From an uncultured Erysipelotrichaceae bacterium (GTDB taxonomy: Bacteria > Bacillota_I > Bacilli_A > RF39 > UBA660), in contig CACZQV010000049.1 of NCBI GenBank assembly GCA_902783435.1, forward strand, positions 1-27,125: a DNA stretch of 27,125 nt. Reading direction: 5' to 3'. This document shows, one piece after another, positions 14,135-23,204 of this stretch (position 1 is its first letter; each line of letters opens with the position of its first letter). Under the pieces are notes generated by a model. The model was not told the DNA's origin. It saw only the letters and a list, made by a program, of their open reading frames with translations, and did not search any database. The position numbers were made by a program, and so were the translations under genes.

Positions 14135-15052
14135 CTTTACATTAACCTTATATTCTATTTCTTTTAAAGTTGGTCTTAACTTATGCATTAATTTGAAGAA
14201 ATCTACTTCTTCCTTAACTCTCATAGCAGTTTGATTATTATCATATAATTCAACTAAATCCCTCATAGTATATTCACATAACATACCTTTATCTAGTATA
14301 GTAATTCCTCCATGAAGTAATGAATCTTCATCTAAGAAAGACCATTCCCATTCATTTAAAGAAGCTTCATAGTCTTCATCATCTGCATAAAAATCATTAA
14401 TTAACTTTGCTTTTTCTTCCTTAGTCCAATTTGGATTTCTAAGTATCCAATATCTAATATCAAAAGGTTCACTACCATGAGCTTGTGTATTACTAAGTGA
14501 AGTAAACATATCAGCCATATACATATTAGCTGTCTTAGCACCAACTGGATTAATACTACCATCTAAATCCATAGTAACAATTATATCATCAGTTATACCT
14601 TCCATATCAAATTTTTCTCTATATTCATCCATCTTCTTTTTATTTCTAACTGTACCAATTTTATTCATAGCTTCATCTACTGCAAATGCTTTTTGATCTT
14701 CTGTTAATTTTAAATCAAAGTTCCATAAAGTCATTAGTAAATAAGAATTACCACCATTAGAATAACCATCAATAACACATCTAGCTATATCTTTATTACT
14801 ATAAATTGTATTAACTAATTCTTGATATATATCTTTATCAATACTGTTATAATCACGTAATATACAATTTGCAATAGCAATTCCTTTTAGAATGTCTCCT
14901 TCATCAAACTTATCTCTTTCAACTTTTATAGCTTCTTTTAAAATTGATTTATCGTCTTTTATTTCATTCCAAACTTCTTCTTTACTATCAGGACTACATA
15001 TATCGTATATTGCTCCATATAATTTATCATCTATTTTTCTAATATTCTCCAT
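14129..15052 (-). CDS. Unknown acidic helical protein
   Basis: Not recognised. 307 aa, acidic, predicted largely helical, with no signal peptide or transmembrane segment. Noticeable segments are VIDGYSNGGNSYLLMTLWNF (93-112), VTMDLDGSINPVGAKTANMY (159-178) and a Trp-rich WILRNPNW...WEWSF region (about 200-240). ATG 15052 follows TAGGTGAT, whose first bases are the stop codon of the upstream gene, so it is translationally coupled to 15061-15552. The pair is transcribed from the promoter at 15576. No catalytic motif can be named. Confidence 0.75.
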   Translation of the reverse strand: MENIRKIDDKLYGAIYDICSPDSKEEVWNEIKDDKSILKEAIKVERDKFDEGDILKGIAIANCILRDYNSIDKDIYQELVNTIYSNKDIARCVIDGYSNGGNSYLLMTLWNFDLKLTEDQKAFAVDEAMNKIGTVRNKKKMDEYREKFDMEGITDDIIVTMDLDGSINPVGAKTANMYMADMFTSLSNTQAHGSEPFDIRYWILRNPNWTKEEKAKLINDFYADDEDYEASLNEWEWSFLDEDSLLHGGITILDKGMLCEYTMRDLVELYDNNQTAMRVKEEVDFFKLMHKLRPTLKEIEYKVNVKS

Positions 15053-15060
15053 ATTATCAC

Positions 15061-15552
15061 CTATTTCTTAATTTCAATAGAATCATCATCATTTATATCT
15101 CTATTTATTTTAAACCCCTCTGGTAATTCAAAATTTATTTGTCCCCTTTTATACATTATAAAATCAGTTAAAGTATGTAGTTTATAAGCTAATAATCTAT
15201 GTCTTAATTGTAAATCTGGATTCTTCATTCTTTCTTTTATACTCATATTATTAAATCTCTCACCAATTTCTGTTCTTTCATCATTAATAGCTTTTCCTAA
15301 TTTTATTAATTCATCATCACTACAATCTTTAACCTCATCATAATCTACCATCCAATCAATATTCTTAAAGAATTCTATATCCTCTTTCTTATCATATTTA
15401 TAGAAATCATATTGATTTGCCGCAGTAAGTCTTGTTTTTCCCCAATCAAATACTGATAAGTAAATAGACTGTGTTTTTGTTATATCTAATGAATCTAAAT
15501 AACTTAAATCTACTTTTTGTACATAAGCCGCATCATCTGTAATTATTTTCAT
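15061..15552 (-). CDS. Unknown protein, first gene of a two-gene operon
   Basis: Not recognised. 163 aa, soluble and rich in Asp/Lys. The N-terminal half reads as strands and loops (SIYLSVFDWGKTRL). The C-terminal half is a helical region with RHRLLAYKLHTLTDFIMYKRGQ (about 117-138). ATG 15552 has GGGAGTGA. It is followed after 8 bases by the 14129-15052 gene, so the two probably act together. There is no toxin or antitoxin signature that I could identify. Confidence 0.72.
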   Translation of the reverse strand: MKIITDDAAYVQKVDLSYLDSLDITKTQSIYLSVFDWGKTRLTAANQYDFYKYDKKEDIEFFKNIDWMVDYDEVKDCSDDELIKLGKAINDERTEIGERFNNMSIKERMKNPDLQLRHRLLAYKLHTLTDFIMYKRGQINFELPEGFKINRDINDDDSIEIKK

Positions 15553-15575
15553 AGTATCACTCCCTATAGCAGTAT

Positions 15576-15584
15576 ATTATAACA
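15576..15584 (-). promoter_or_regulatory. Extended -10 promoter of the 15552-14129 operon
   Basis: Minus strand TGTTATAAT with TATAAT at 15576-15581. The -35 position lies on the T-tract of the upstream terminator (15603-15623). Confidence 0.55.
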
Positions 15585-15602
15585 TATATCATAGTAAAAA
15601 AA

Positions 15603-15623
15603 AAGAAGATTTTAATTCTTCTT
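15603..15623 (-). terminator. Intrinsic terminator of the 15612-16013 gene
   Basis: AAGAAGA/TCTTCTT stem with a 7-base loop followed by a long T-tract on the minus strand. The stop TAA (15612-15614) is in the loop; the codons for the C-terminal KKN are in the 5' arm. Confidence 0.85.
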
Positions 15624-16013
15624 AAAAGCATCTATTCCATTAGATACACCTTTAGCTACTTCTTTGGCAGCACTCTTAACTTTAGGAGTAACTTTATCAA
15701 CAGTCTCTTTTACTTTAGGCTTTACATCATTATAAGTTTTTTTAGCCGCAGGAATCACTTTCTCATTAGCATAATCTCCTATATCTTTAGTATGTCCTAC
15801 AAAGAATATAATTCCTCCAGATAATACTAACATAAACCCTAATATACCAATAATAAAACCTATAAGATTAATAACAAAATATATTCCACTTACTTCAAAA
15901 AATAATATTGAAGCTCCAGCCCCTATAGAACCAACTATAATAGCAATAATACCTAATCCCATCATAATTAATCCAGCTATTAATAATCTTTTACCTAAGT
16001 TCTTTAAATCCAT
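15612..16013 (-). CDS. Small membrane protein with Lys-rich helical tail
   Basis: 133 aa from ATG 16013, chosen because GGAGT (16021-16025) is 8 bases upstream; the longer frame starts at a GTG that is part of that site. Two Gly-rich hydrophobic segments (about 10-36 and 43-72) are followed by a cytoplasmic-looking tail (82-133). The tail has imperfect repeats (VKPKVKETVDKV, TPKVKSAAKEVA), suggesting an amphipathic or YtxH-like stress-type tail. There is no enzyme motif. It is monocistronic with its own terminator. Function is unknown. Confidence 0.78.
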   Translation of the reverse strand: MDLKNLGKRLLIAGLIMMGLGIIAIIVGSIGAGASILFFEVSGIYFVINLIGFIIGILGFMLVLSGGIIFFVGHTKDIGDYANEKVIPAAKKTYNDVKPKVKETVDKVTPKVKSAAKEVAKGVSNGIDAFKKN

Positions 16014-16051
16014 AATTATCACTCCAAATACTATCTATAATTAACAAAATA

Positions 16052-16060
16052 AGTATAACA
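16052..16060 (-). promoter_or_regulatory. Extended -10 promoter of the 16013 gene
   Basis: Minus strand TGTTATACT with TATACT at 16052-16057, about 40 bases before the ATG. The -35 is poorly defined. Confidence 0.45.
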
Positions 16061-16137
16061 AATAATACTATTTTTTTCTATAATTATTTTTCTTATAGTG
16101 ATATGTTTTAACATAAAACTAGTTAAAAATCAATTAA

Positions 16138-16159
16138 AAAACCACCTTTCGGTAGTTTT
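16138..16159 (-). terminator. Intrinsic terminator of the 16167-16514 gene
   Basis: AAAACTACC-GAAA-GGTGGTTTT on the minus strand (9 pairs, one G-U, GNRA-type tetraloop) followed by TTAATTG. It lies 7 bases after the stop codon, one of only two cases here where the hairpin does not touch the stop. Confidence 0.85.
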
Positions 16160-16166
16160 AAAATGA

Positions 16167-16514
16167 TTATCTTTTAGTTTTACTATGCTTATCTTTTTTT
16201 CTTGAATCCAATCTATCTCTTAATTCTTGTTTTTTTAATAGTACAGATACTTTCTTTTTAATAGTTGAAGTAACAACTTCTGCATCAGCAATCGCACTAA
16301 TTAAATCATCATTCATACAAGAATTAAAACAAGTATAAAAATCAATCCATTCTTCATATTTAATATTATTAGTTAATAAATAATCAATCATAAGATTATC
16401 ATCATTATTAAATTTTTTTTGATATTTAGTAACTAAACTATCAAGTGCTAACATTTGATCAAATATTTTATTCATATCTTTAGTAGATAATCCATTTCCT
16501 GTTATTATTGGCAT
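16167..16514 (-). CDS. Unknown small basic-tailed protein
   Basis: Not recognised. 115 aa from ATG 16514 (MPIITGNGLSTKDM), chosen because AAGGTG lies just upstream; the longer frame to 16547 has no ribosome binding site. It is helical, with an acidic middle (KFNNDDNLMIDYLLTNN), a CFNSCMNDD segment holding two cysteines, and a strongly basic C-terminus (KKQELRDRLDSRKKDKHSKTKR region). There is no signal peptide or transmembrane helix. The basic tail could bind nucleic acid, but this is only a suggestion. It sits immediately downstream of the tmRNA gene, separated by the tmRNA terminator. Confidence 0.7.
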   Translation of the reverse strand: MPIITGNGLSTKDMNKIFDQMLALDSLVTKYQKKFNNDDNLMIDYLLTNNIKYEEWIDFYTCFNSCMNDDLISAIADAEVVTSTIKKKVSVLLKKQELRDRLDSRKKDKHSKTKR

Positions 16515-16570
16515 AACACACCTTCTTTCGATAAAAATATTATACATATTCTATTTATAAAGTAAATAAA

Positions 16571-16591
16571 AAACGAACAAAAAGTTCGTTT
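16571..16591 (-). terminator. Intrinsic terminator of ssrA
   Basis: 8-bp stem AAACGAAC/GTTCGTTT with a 5-base loop and a T-tract on the minus strand, ending 10 bases after the mature tmRNA 3' CCA. Confidence 0.88.
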
Positions 16592-16601
16592 GAATTCAAA
16601 T

Positions 16602-16981
16602 TGGTGGAACCGAGGAGAATCGAACTCCTGTCCGAAAATAGAGCTACATAAACTTCTACAAGCTTAGTTAACTAGTTATTCTCATATACTTTCCAAGTAG
16701 TTAACGACCAAGAAAATATACCAGTCTGAATATTCTTTCTATCTTCTAGACAAAAGATAGCTATAACCTATTAAAATGACCCTCTATATAATCCCTAGGT
16801 AAGATTATAAGAAGTGTTGACCTTTATATTATTATTAGGCAAATGCAACAGCTTGGTTTCCACCAAACATGTTACCAACAAAATTTGTTAACTTTTCAGC
16901 ATTTATTTTTTTGTGCCCGTGACGTGGACATTCGACCTGCCATCTATGCTCTACTATTCCCGTCGAAACCAAATCGGCCCC
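16602..16981 (-). ncRNA. ssrA: tmRNA (ssrA)
   Basis: Transfer-messenger RNA that rescues stalled ribosomes with SmpB. The 5' end GGGGCCGATTTGG (from 16981) pairs with the 3' CGGTTCC; the acceptor stem has 7 pairs, two of them G-U. Encoded ACCA ends at 16602. The 5' GGTTTCGACGGG and 3' CAGGAGTTCGATTCTCCTCG (T-arm) elements are diagnostic. The tag reading frame starts at GCT 16900 and ends at 16838, followed by three TAA in a row (16837-16829). The 21-residue tag begins AEKLTNFVGN and ends GGNQAVAFA. This is longer than the 10-15 residues common in Bacilli and Clostridia and ends AVAFA rather than ALAA. smpB is directly upstream. An extended -10 (TGATATAAT, 16992-17000) gives ssrA its own promoter. 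Confidence 0.96.
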
Positions 16982-16991
16982 ATGTGTACAT

Positions 16992-17000
16992 ATTATATCA
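16992..17000 (-). promoter_or_regulatory. Extended -10 promoter of ssrA
   Basis: Minus strand TGATATAAT with TATAAT at 16992-16997, about 11 bases before the mature 5' end, leaving a very short RNase P leader. The -35 region is weak (TTTATT). Confidence 0.6.
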
Positions 17001-17072
17001 TACTTTAAAAAATAAATAAAGTGTCTTTAAATTAAAATTAATGATAATATAACACAAAAAAAGAAAGAAAAG

Positions 17073-17513
17073 TTATCTAAAATTTTTTATATTTTTAGCA
17101 ACTTCTCTTTTAATATCTCTTTCTTTAATAGTTTCTCTCTTATCAAAGTTCTTTTTACCTTTGCAAATTCCAAGTAATATTTTAAATTTATTCTCTTTAA
17201 AATATCCTTTTATTGGAACTAATGTATATCCTCCAACTTCAATAGCTTGAGTAATCTTTTTAATTTCTTTTTTATGAAGTAATAACTTTCTACTACGAGT
17301 TTCTTCATGATTAAATATATTACCTTCTTTATATTGAGCAATATACATATTTACAAGAAATACTTCTCCATTTCTAACTACTCCATAACAATCTTTAATA
17401 TTACATTTACCATCACGTACTGATTTAATCTCAGTACCAGTTAAAACGATACCTGCTTCAATTTCTTCTTCAATAAAATAATCAAATTTTGCTCTTTTAT
17501 TTAGAATTTCCAT
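17073..17513 (-). CDS. smpB: SsrA-binding protein SmpB
   Basis: 146 aa RNA-binding protein that carries tmRNA to stalled ribosomes. It contains NKRAKFDYFIEEEIEAGIVL (5-24), TGTEIKSVRDGKCNIKDCY (26-44), YTLVPIKGYFKENKFK (about 96-111) and the basic C-terminal tail GKKNFDKRETIKERD (119-133), all typical of the family. ATG 17513 lies 4 bases after the TGA stop of the CapA gene. Its ribosome binding site GGAGAG overlaps the end of that gene, so the two are coupled. No convincing hairpin follows, only a T-rich run before the ssrA promoter, so some read-through into ssrA is possible. Confidence 0.97.
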   Translation of the reverse strand: MEILNKRAKFDYFIEEEIEAGIVLTGTEIKSVRDGKCNIKDCYGVVRNGEVFLVNMYIAQYKEGNIFNHEETRSRKLLLHKKEIKKITQAIEVGGYTLVPIKGYFKENKFKILLGICKGKKNFDKRETIKERDIKREVAKNIKNFR

Positions 17514-17517
17514 TCTA

Positions 17518-18732
17518 TCACTCTCCAGTAACTCCCCATTGTAATTCAGGATACCATTGACTAACTACACCTTGATATTTATTTTTCAAAGTTTCATAGT
17601 TAGGTAGTATACTATTATTTAATTGTGAATAAGGATAAACTTTAAAATTACGTTTACCACCATAATAAGACTTAGTATAAGTAAGCTCTGCTCTTGGATT
17701 TTCTAAAGTAACAGTAACAGTCTTATCTACATCTACCTTTTTCTTTATATCTATACTCATCATTAATCCTGTAAGTCTTTCATTACCTTCTTGATCTGAT
17801 ATTAAATTACCTAATGAATAAATAACAAAAGTTTTACCATCGTTAATCCATTCAACTGGTTCAACTACATGTGGATGAGCTCCAATAATCAATTGAACGC
17901 CTTGATCAGATAAGAATTTAGCTATTCTATCTTGGCTACTATCAACACCTAAAGAATACTCAGTACCCCAGTGCATAGCAACTATAATAATATCTGCTTT
18001 ATCTTTTACTTTAGCAATATCTGCTGCAGCCTTCTCATCAGAATAAACATTATTTAAATATTCTTTTCCTGCTGGTGTCTCTAATCCATTAGTCCATGTT
18101 GTATAAGATAAAAATGCATATTTAATACCATTCTTTTCATATACTTTAGCAGTTTCTTCCTCTCTAGATTCAGCTGAAGTCCATTGTCCAGAAGTAACTA
18201 CTTTATCTTTATGTTTATTCCAATAATTAACTGAATTAGTTACACCAACTTCACCTTTATCCATAGTATGATTAGTTGCTAAAGAAACCAAATTAAATCC
18301 TGCATCAATAAATGCATCCCCAACTTCATATGGAGAATTAAATCTAGGATAATTTGAAAGACCTAGTTCAGTACCACCTAATACAGTTTCTTGATTATAA
18401 TAAACTAAATCATATTTAGAAGATATCGGTTTTATTAATTCAAGCATTGGTTTAAAATCATATCCTCCATCACTAGTTTTAGCATCTTGATAAACACAAC
18501 TATGTATTAAAGCATCTCCTACCATAAAAACTCTTACTTTAAATTCTTGAGGTACTTTAACACCCTCTTGTTTTACTTTTACTTTCTTTTCTTTAGGAGT
18601 CTTATCTTTTATTAAATAAGAAGTTAAATCTAGTTTATAACAAGCAAATATACCAATTAATATAATTAATATAGCTGCAATACAAAATCTACTTCTTTTT
18701 CTTAATTTAACTTTCTTTTTCTTTTTAGACAT
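17518..18732 (-). CDS. CapA-family (poly-gamma-glutamate synthesis-like) metallophosphatase-fold protein
   Basis: 404 aa. Basic N-terminus and one transmembrane anchor (about 15-31), then an extracellular CapA/PGA_cap domain: FMVGDALIH (69-77), YYNQETVLGG (111-120), NHTMDKG (154-160), VAMHWGTEYS (251-260), LIIGAHPHVV (281-290) and IYSLGNLI (304-311). These are the metal-ligand positions of the calcineurin-like fold. CapA proteins take part in poly-gamma-glutamate capsule export or attachment, but many relatives occur without cap genes, as here; no CapB or CapC is nearby. The start follows the RNase R stop as TAG-T-ATG, and its TGA is just before smpB. It is therefore inserted into the rnr-smpB unit and co-expressed with it. 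Confidence 0.9.
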   Translation of the reverse strand: MSKKKKKVKLRKRSRFCIAAILIILIGIFACYKLDLTSYLIKDKTPKEKKVKVKQEGVKVPQEFKVRVFMVGDALIHSCVYQDAKTSDGGYDFKPMLELIKPISSKYDLVYYNQETVLGGTELGLSNYPRFNSPYEVGDAFIDAGFNLVSLATNHTMDKGEVGVTNSVNYWNKHKDKVVTSGQWTSAESREEETAKVYEKNGIKYAFLSYTTWTNGLETPAGKEYLNNVYSDEKAAADIAKVKDKADIIIVAMHWGTEYSLGVDSSQDRIAKFLSDQGVQLIIGAHPHVVEPVEWINDGKTFVIYSLGNLISDQEGNERLTGLMMSIDIKKKVDVDKTVTVTLENPRAELTYTKSYYGGKRNFKVYPYSQLNNSILPNYETLKNKYQGVVSQWYPELQWGVTGE

Positions 18733-18733
18733 A

Positions 18734-20839
18734 CTACACCTTCTTTACTACTTCAAAATCTATAGTCTTATCTGCCTTAGAAGCTCTAACTACTTTAATA
18801 ACTACTTTTTCGCCTATAGAATATTTTACATGACTTCTCTCACCTGTCAAGGTCATTTTTTCTTCATCAAAATGGAAGAAATCTTTCATATCCTTTATTG
18901 GAACTAATCCTTCTATTAAATTAGGTAATTCTACAAACATACCAAATGAAGTAACAGATGAAATCATTCCCTCAAATTCTTCACCTATATGTTTTTCCAT
19001 ATATTCAGCCATCTTCATATCTTCTACTTCTCTCTCACAATCAACAGAAGCTCTTTCTCTTTCTGAAGAATGTTCTGCTATATATACTAATTTTTCTTCC
19101 CATTTTTTAATAGTAGACATATCCATCTTACCATCAATTAAATATGTATGTAATAATCTATGTACTGTTGTATCAGGATATCTTCTAATTGGAGAAGTAA
19201 AATGAGTATAACATGTACTAGCTAATCCATAATGTCCTTTGTTTTCAGGACTATATATAGCTTTTTGCATACTTCTTAAAAGTAAACTAGAAAGTATAGG
19301 ATATTCATCTTTATCTTCTAATTGTTTTAATATATTTTGAATAGTAGTTGGTTTAATATCTTTAACATTTCCGGTTAAATGATAACCTAAACTAGAAACA
19401 AATCCTAAAAAACTTCTAATTTTTTCTTCTTTTGGATATTCATGTATACGATATATAAAAGGTAAATTCATAAAATATATATGAGTCGCAACACATTCAT
19501 TAGCCGCAATCATAAAATCTTCAATTAAATTTTCACCTTTACCCCTATCGCGTAATACCACATCATATGGAACACAATTTTCATCTACTAAGATTTTAGC
19601 CTCATCAACACCAAAATCTATATAACCTCTATGTGTTTTAGCTTTACGAAGAATAACAGCTAACTCTTCCATTTCTCTTAATGTAGAAGCATATTCTTCA
19701 TAACCTTCAGGTATTTCATTATTTTCTAATATCTTATTAACATTCTTATATGTCATCTGAATTCTAGATCTAATTACACTAGGAAATATTTCATAATCTA
19801 TTTGTTTTCCTTCTGAGTTAAATTCCATTACACAAGACATAGCCAATCTATCCACATTAGGATTTAAAGAACATATACCATTAGAAAGTTCATGAGGTAA
19901 CATAGGTATAACTCTGTCTACTAAATAAACACTAGTACCTCTTTCCATTGCCTCTAAATCTAATGGAGAACCTTCTTTAACATAATATGAAACATCAGCA
20001 ATATGTACCCCTAATCTATAATTACCATTTTTTAATTTTTCAATAGATATCGCATCATCTATATCTTTAGTATCATCACCATCTATTGTAAAAATCATCT
20101 CATCACGTAAATCTTTTCTACCTTTAAGATCATAGTTTTTTACTTCCATTGGCATATTTTTAACTTCATCTTTTACATCTTCAGGAAAATCAATATTAAA
20201 ACTATATTTATATATTATAGATAAAATATCCACACCCGGATCATTTATATGTCCTATTATTTCAACTACTTCCCCATAATACTTATTATCTTTAATCTTT
20301 TTACCCAATTCTACTACTACTTTATGACCATCTACTGAATTTAATGTTTTATCACTAGGTATTTCTATATCTAATTTAATCTTATTATCATCTAATTTTA
20401 TATGACCTACACCTTTCTTATCAAAAGTTATAAGTCCAATATATCTATTAATACGTCTTTCAACTATTCTAAGTATTCTACCTTCTAATCTATCTAAATT
20501 CATTTTACTAGTAATTTCAACTAATACTATATCATCATTGATAGCTCCATTCATATTATCAGATGATACATATACATCATCTTCTAACCCATCAACTTCT
20601 ACAAATCCAAATCCTTTTTTATTAGCTCTTAAAACACCTTTTCTTAAATGACTATCATCAAGCATCATATATTTATTCTTATTTGATCTATATATAATAA
20701 CTGAATCCTCTAATTCACGCAATATATCTCCTAATTTCTTAGTATCTTCTACAGTACTAATACCTAATAAGTCTTGTAGTTCATAAATATCTACTGCTTT
20801 TTTACTATTTTTAAGTACATTTATAATATCATCTTTCAC
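18734..20839 (-). CDS. rnr: RNase R (canonical copy next to secG and smpB)
   Basis: 3'-5' exoribonuclease, RNB family, about 701 aa. The order is an N-terminal winged helix (KDDIINVLKNSKKAVDIYEL), a cold-shock-type domain with KKGFGFVEVDG, a second OB region, the RNB core and an S1 domain (about 620-700). In the core, the aspartates of FTIDGDDTKDIDDAIS are D253, D259, D261 and D262 by the start used here. VHIADVSYYV, YRIHEYPKEEKI and HFTSPIRRYPDTTVHR are intact. Start: GTG at 20839 (VKDDI) is preferred because AGGGTG is about 8 bases upstream. A GTG at 20848 is possible but stands one base from that site. Genes order as secG-rnr-capA-smpB-ssrA, matching the known link between RNase R and trans-translation. 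A -10 TATAAT at 20862-20867 probably drives it. Confidence 0.95.
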   Translation of the reverse strand: MKDDIINVLKNSKKAVDIYELQDLLGISTVEDTKKLGDILRELEDSVIIYRSNKNKYMMLDDSHLRKGVLRANKKGFGFVEVDGLEDDVYVSSDNMNGAINDDIVLVEITSKMNLDRLEGRILRIVERRINRYIGLITFDKKGVGHIKLDDNKIKLDIEIPSDKTLNSVDGHKVVVELGKKIKDNKYYGEVVEIIGHINDPGVDILSIIYKYSFNIDFPEDVKDEVKNMPMEVKNYDLKGRKDLRDEMIFTIDGDDTKDIDDAISIEKLKNGNYRLGVHIADVSYYVKEGSPLDLEAMERGTSVYLVDRVIPMLPHELSNGICSLNPNVDRLAMSCVMEFNSEGKQIDYEIFPSVIRSRIQMTYKNVNKILENNEIPEGYEEYASTLREMEELAVILRKAKTHRGYIDFGVDEAKILVDENCVPYDVVLRDRGKGENLIEDFMIAANECVATHIYFMNLPFIYRIHEYPKEEKIRSFLGFVSSLGYHLTGNVKDIKPTTIQNILKQLEDKDEYPILSSLLLRSMQKAIYSPENKGHYGLASTCYTHFTSPIRRYPDTTVHRLLHTYLIDGKMDMSTIKKWEEKLVYIAEHSSERERASVDCEREVEDMKMAEYMEKHIGEEFEGMISSVTSFGMFVELPNLIEGLVPIKDMKDFFHFDEEKMTLTGERSHVKYSIGEKVVIKVVRASKADKTIDFEVVKKV

Positions 20840-20861
20840 TAATATCACACCCTATACTACT

Positions 20862-20867
20862 ATTATA
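20862..20867 (-). promoter_or_regulatory. -10 element upstream of rnr
   Basis: Minus strand TATAAT just after the secG terminator; the matching -35 (TTTTTC) lies on the terminator T-tract and is weak. It would serve the rnr-capA-smpB operon. Confidence 0.4.
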
Positions 20868-20888
20868 CTTTATTTTATACAAAAGAAA

Positions 20889-20904
20889 AAGAGCAAACGC
20901 TCTT
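20889..20904 (-). terminator. Intrinsic terminator of secG
   Basis: 6-bp stem AAGAGC-loop-GCTCTT with T-tract on the minus strand. The first two stem bases belong to the secG stop TAA (20903-20905). Confidence 0.85.
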
Positions 20905-21118
20905 AAATAAACATTGATACTAAACAAATTACAAAGAATGCTACTCCTAATAATGCAGTTATTCTAGTAATAACTAATTCAGAACCTCTTTCTTTTCTAT
21001 TAGCAAACAATTCACTTTGTCCACCAGAAATAATTTGAGCTCCTCCTTCAGCCTTAGCACTTTGTAATAAAACTATAATAATTAATAAAATTGATATAAC
21101 TACTAAAGCGATTTTCAT
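20903..21118 (-). CDS. secG: SecG protein translocase subunit
   Basis: 71 aa subunit of the SecYEG channel. Two hydrophobic helices (about 2-19 and 50-70) flank the conserved cytoplasmic segment LLQSAKAEGGAQIISGGQSE (17-36) with the family LQS...G...GG pattern, and the following NRKERGSELVITRIT. ATG 21118 has GGAGGGA. Its promoter (-35 TTGCAT, -10 TATTAT) starts directly at the end of eno. It keeps the eno-secG-rnr order seen in many Firmicutes. Confidence 0.96.
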   Translation of the reverse strand: MKIALVVISILLIIIVLLQSAKAEGGAQIISGGQSELFANRKERGSELVITRITALLGVAFFVICLVSMFI

Positions 21119-21142
21119 ATTATCCCTCCAAACAGTAATAAT

Positions 21143-21171
21143 ATAATAACATATTTATAAGGATTATGCAA
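21143..21171 (-). promoter_or_regulatory. Sigma-A promoter of secG
   Basis: Minus strand TTGCAT (21166-21171), 17 bases, TATTAT (21143-21148) with a TGn extension. The -35 directly abuts the eno stop codon (21172-21174), and eno has no visible terminator of its own. Confidence 0.65.
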
Positions 21172-22453
<1,282 letters not shown>

Positions 22454-22470
<17 letters not shown>

Positions 22471-23203
22471 CATAACTTCTGTCAACTAACTTTTCATCTT
22501 TAGAATTAATTATCTTAATACTACCAGTATTACCACTATTATTAAGTAAATTATTATTTTCTAATTGATGTTTTACTTCATTTGATACTCCAACACATCC
22601 ATCTAATAATACCGTATTAGGAAGTACACTATTAATTTCATCTTTAATTAAAGAATAATGTGTACATCCAAGTATTAATGAATCAGCTTTATCCTTATAT
22701 TCACCTAATACTCTATTTAATAATTCCATTATTTCAGCTTTCTTATCTAATTCAATTAAATTAGCTAAATTCTCTCCAGAAATATTAATTATATTTTGAT
22801 CTTCTCTATGATAATCATGAATTAATTCTTCCACTCTAGAAGATTTCATAGTATATGGAGTAGATAAAATAATAGTATTCTTATAATTATTATCATATGC
22901 CACTTTAATAGCAGGAACTGTACCTACAAATATAACATTAGGATACATCTCTCTAAGTTTCTTTAAGCAGCAAGTAGTAGCAGTATTACAAGCAATTACT
23001 ATTATCTTACAATCTTCTTTTAAAAGAAATTTAACCACATTATCTACTATTTTTAATAATTCTTCTTCAGTTTTCTGACCATAAGGATTATTAATACTAT
23101 CTTCATAGAATAAATAATCTTCATTAGGCAATAATTTAACTAACTCTTTTAATATAGATAAACCACCTAATCCAGAATCAAATACTCCAATCTTTCTATT
23201 CAT
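22454..23203 (-). CDS. murI: Glutamate racemase
   Basis: 249 aa cofactor-independent racemase that makes D-glutamate for peptidoglycan. IGVFDSGLGGLSIL (5-18) opens the protein. The two catalytic cysteines are Cys72 in VIACNTAT and Cys180 in LILGCTHYSL, and NNPYG (38-42) corresponds to the substrate-binding PYG. Start ATG 23203 is chosen because AAGGGTG lies 6 bases before it and it follows the murD stop as TAG-T-ATG. An upstream GTG at 23212 would be inside murD and inside the ribosome binding site. D-Glu made here is the substrate of MurD, encoded just before, so the pair is functionally and translationally coupled. Confidence 0.96.
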
Positions 23204-23204
23204 A

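Noticed and set aside
16602..16640. A separate tRNA gene suggested by the T-arm and CCA end
   Set aside because: It is the 3' tRNA-like part of tmRNA; the matching 5' half is about 340 bases away, with the tag frame in between.
17518..17520. TGA read as Trp (mycoplasma-type code)
   Set aside because: TGA ends the CapA gene exactly at the smpB junction, and Trp in the translated proteins is encoded by TGG with no in-frame TGA.
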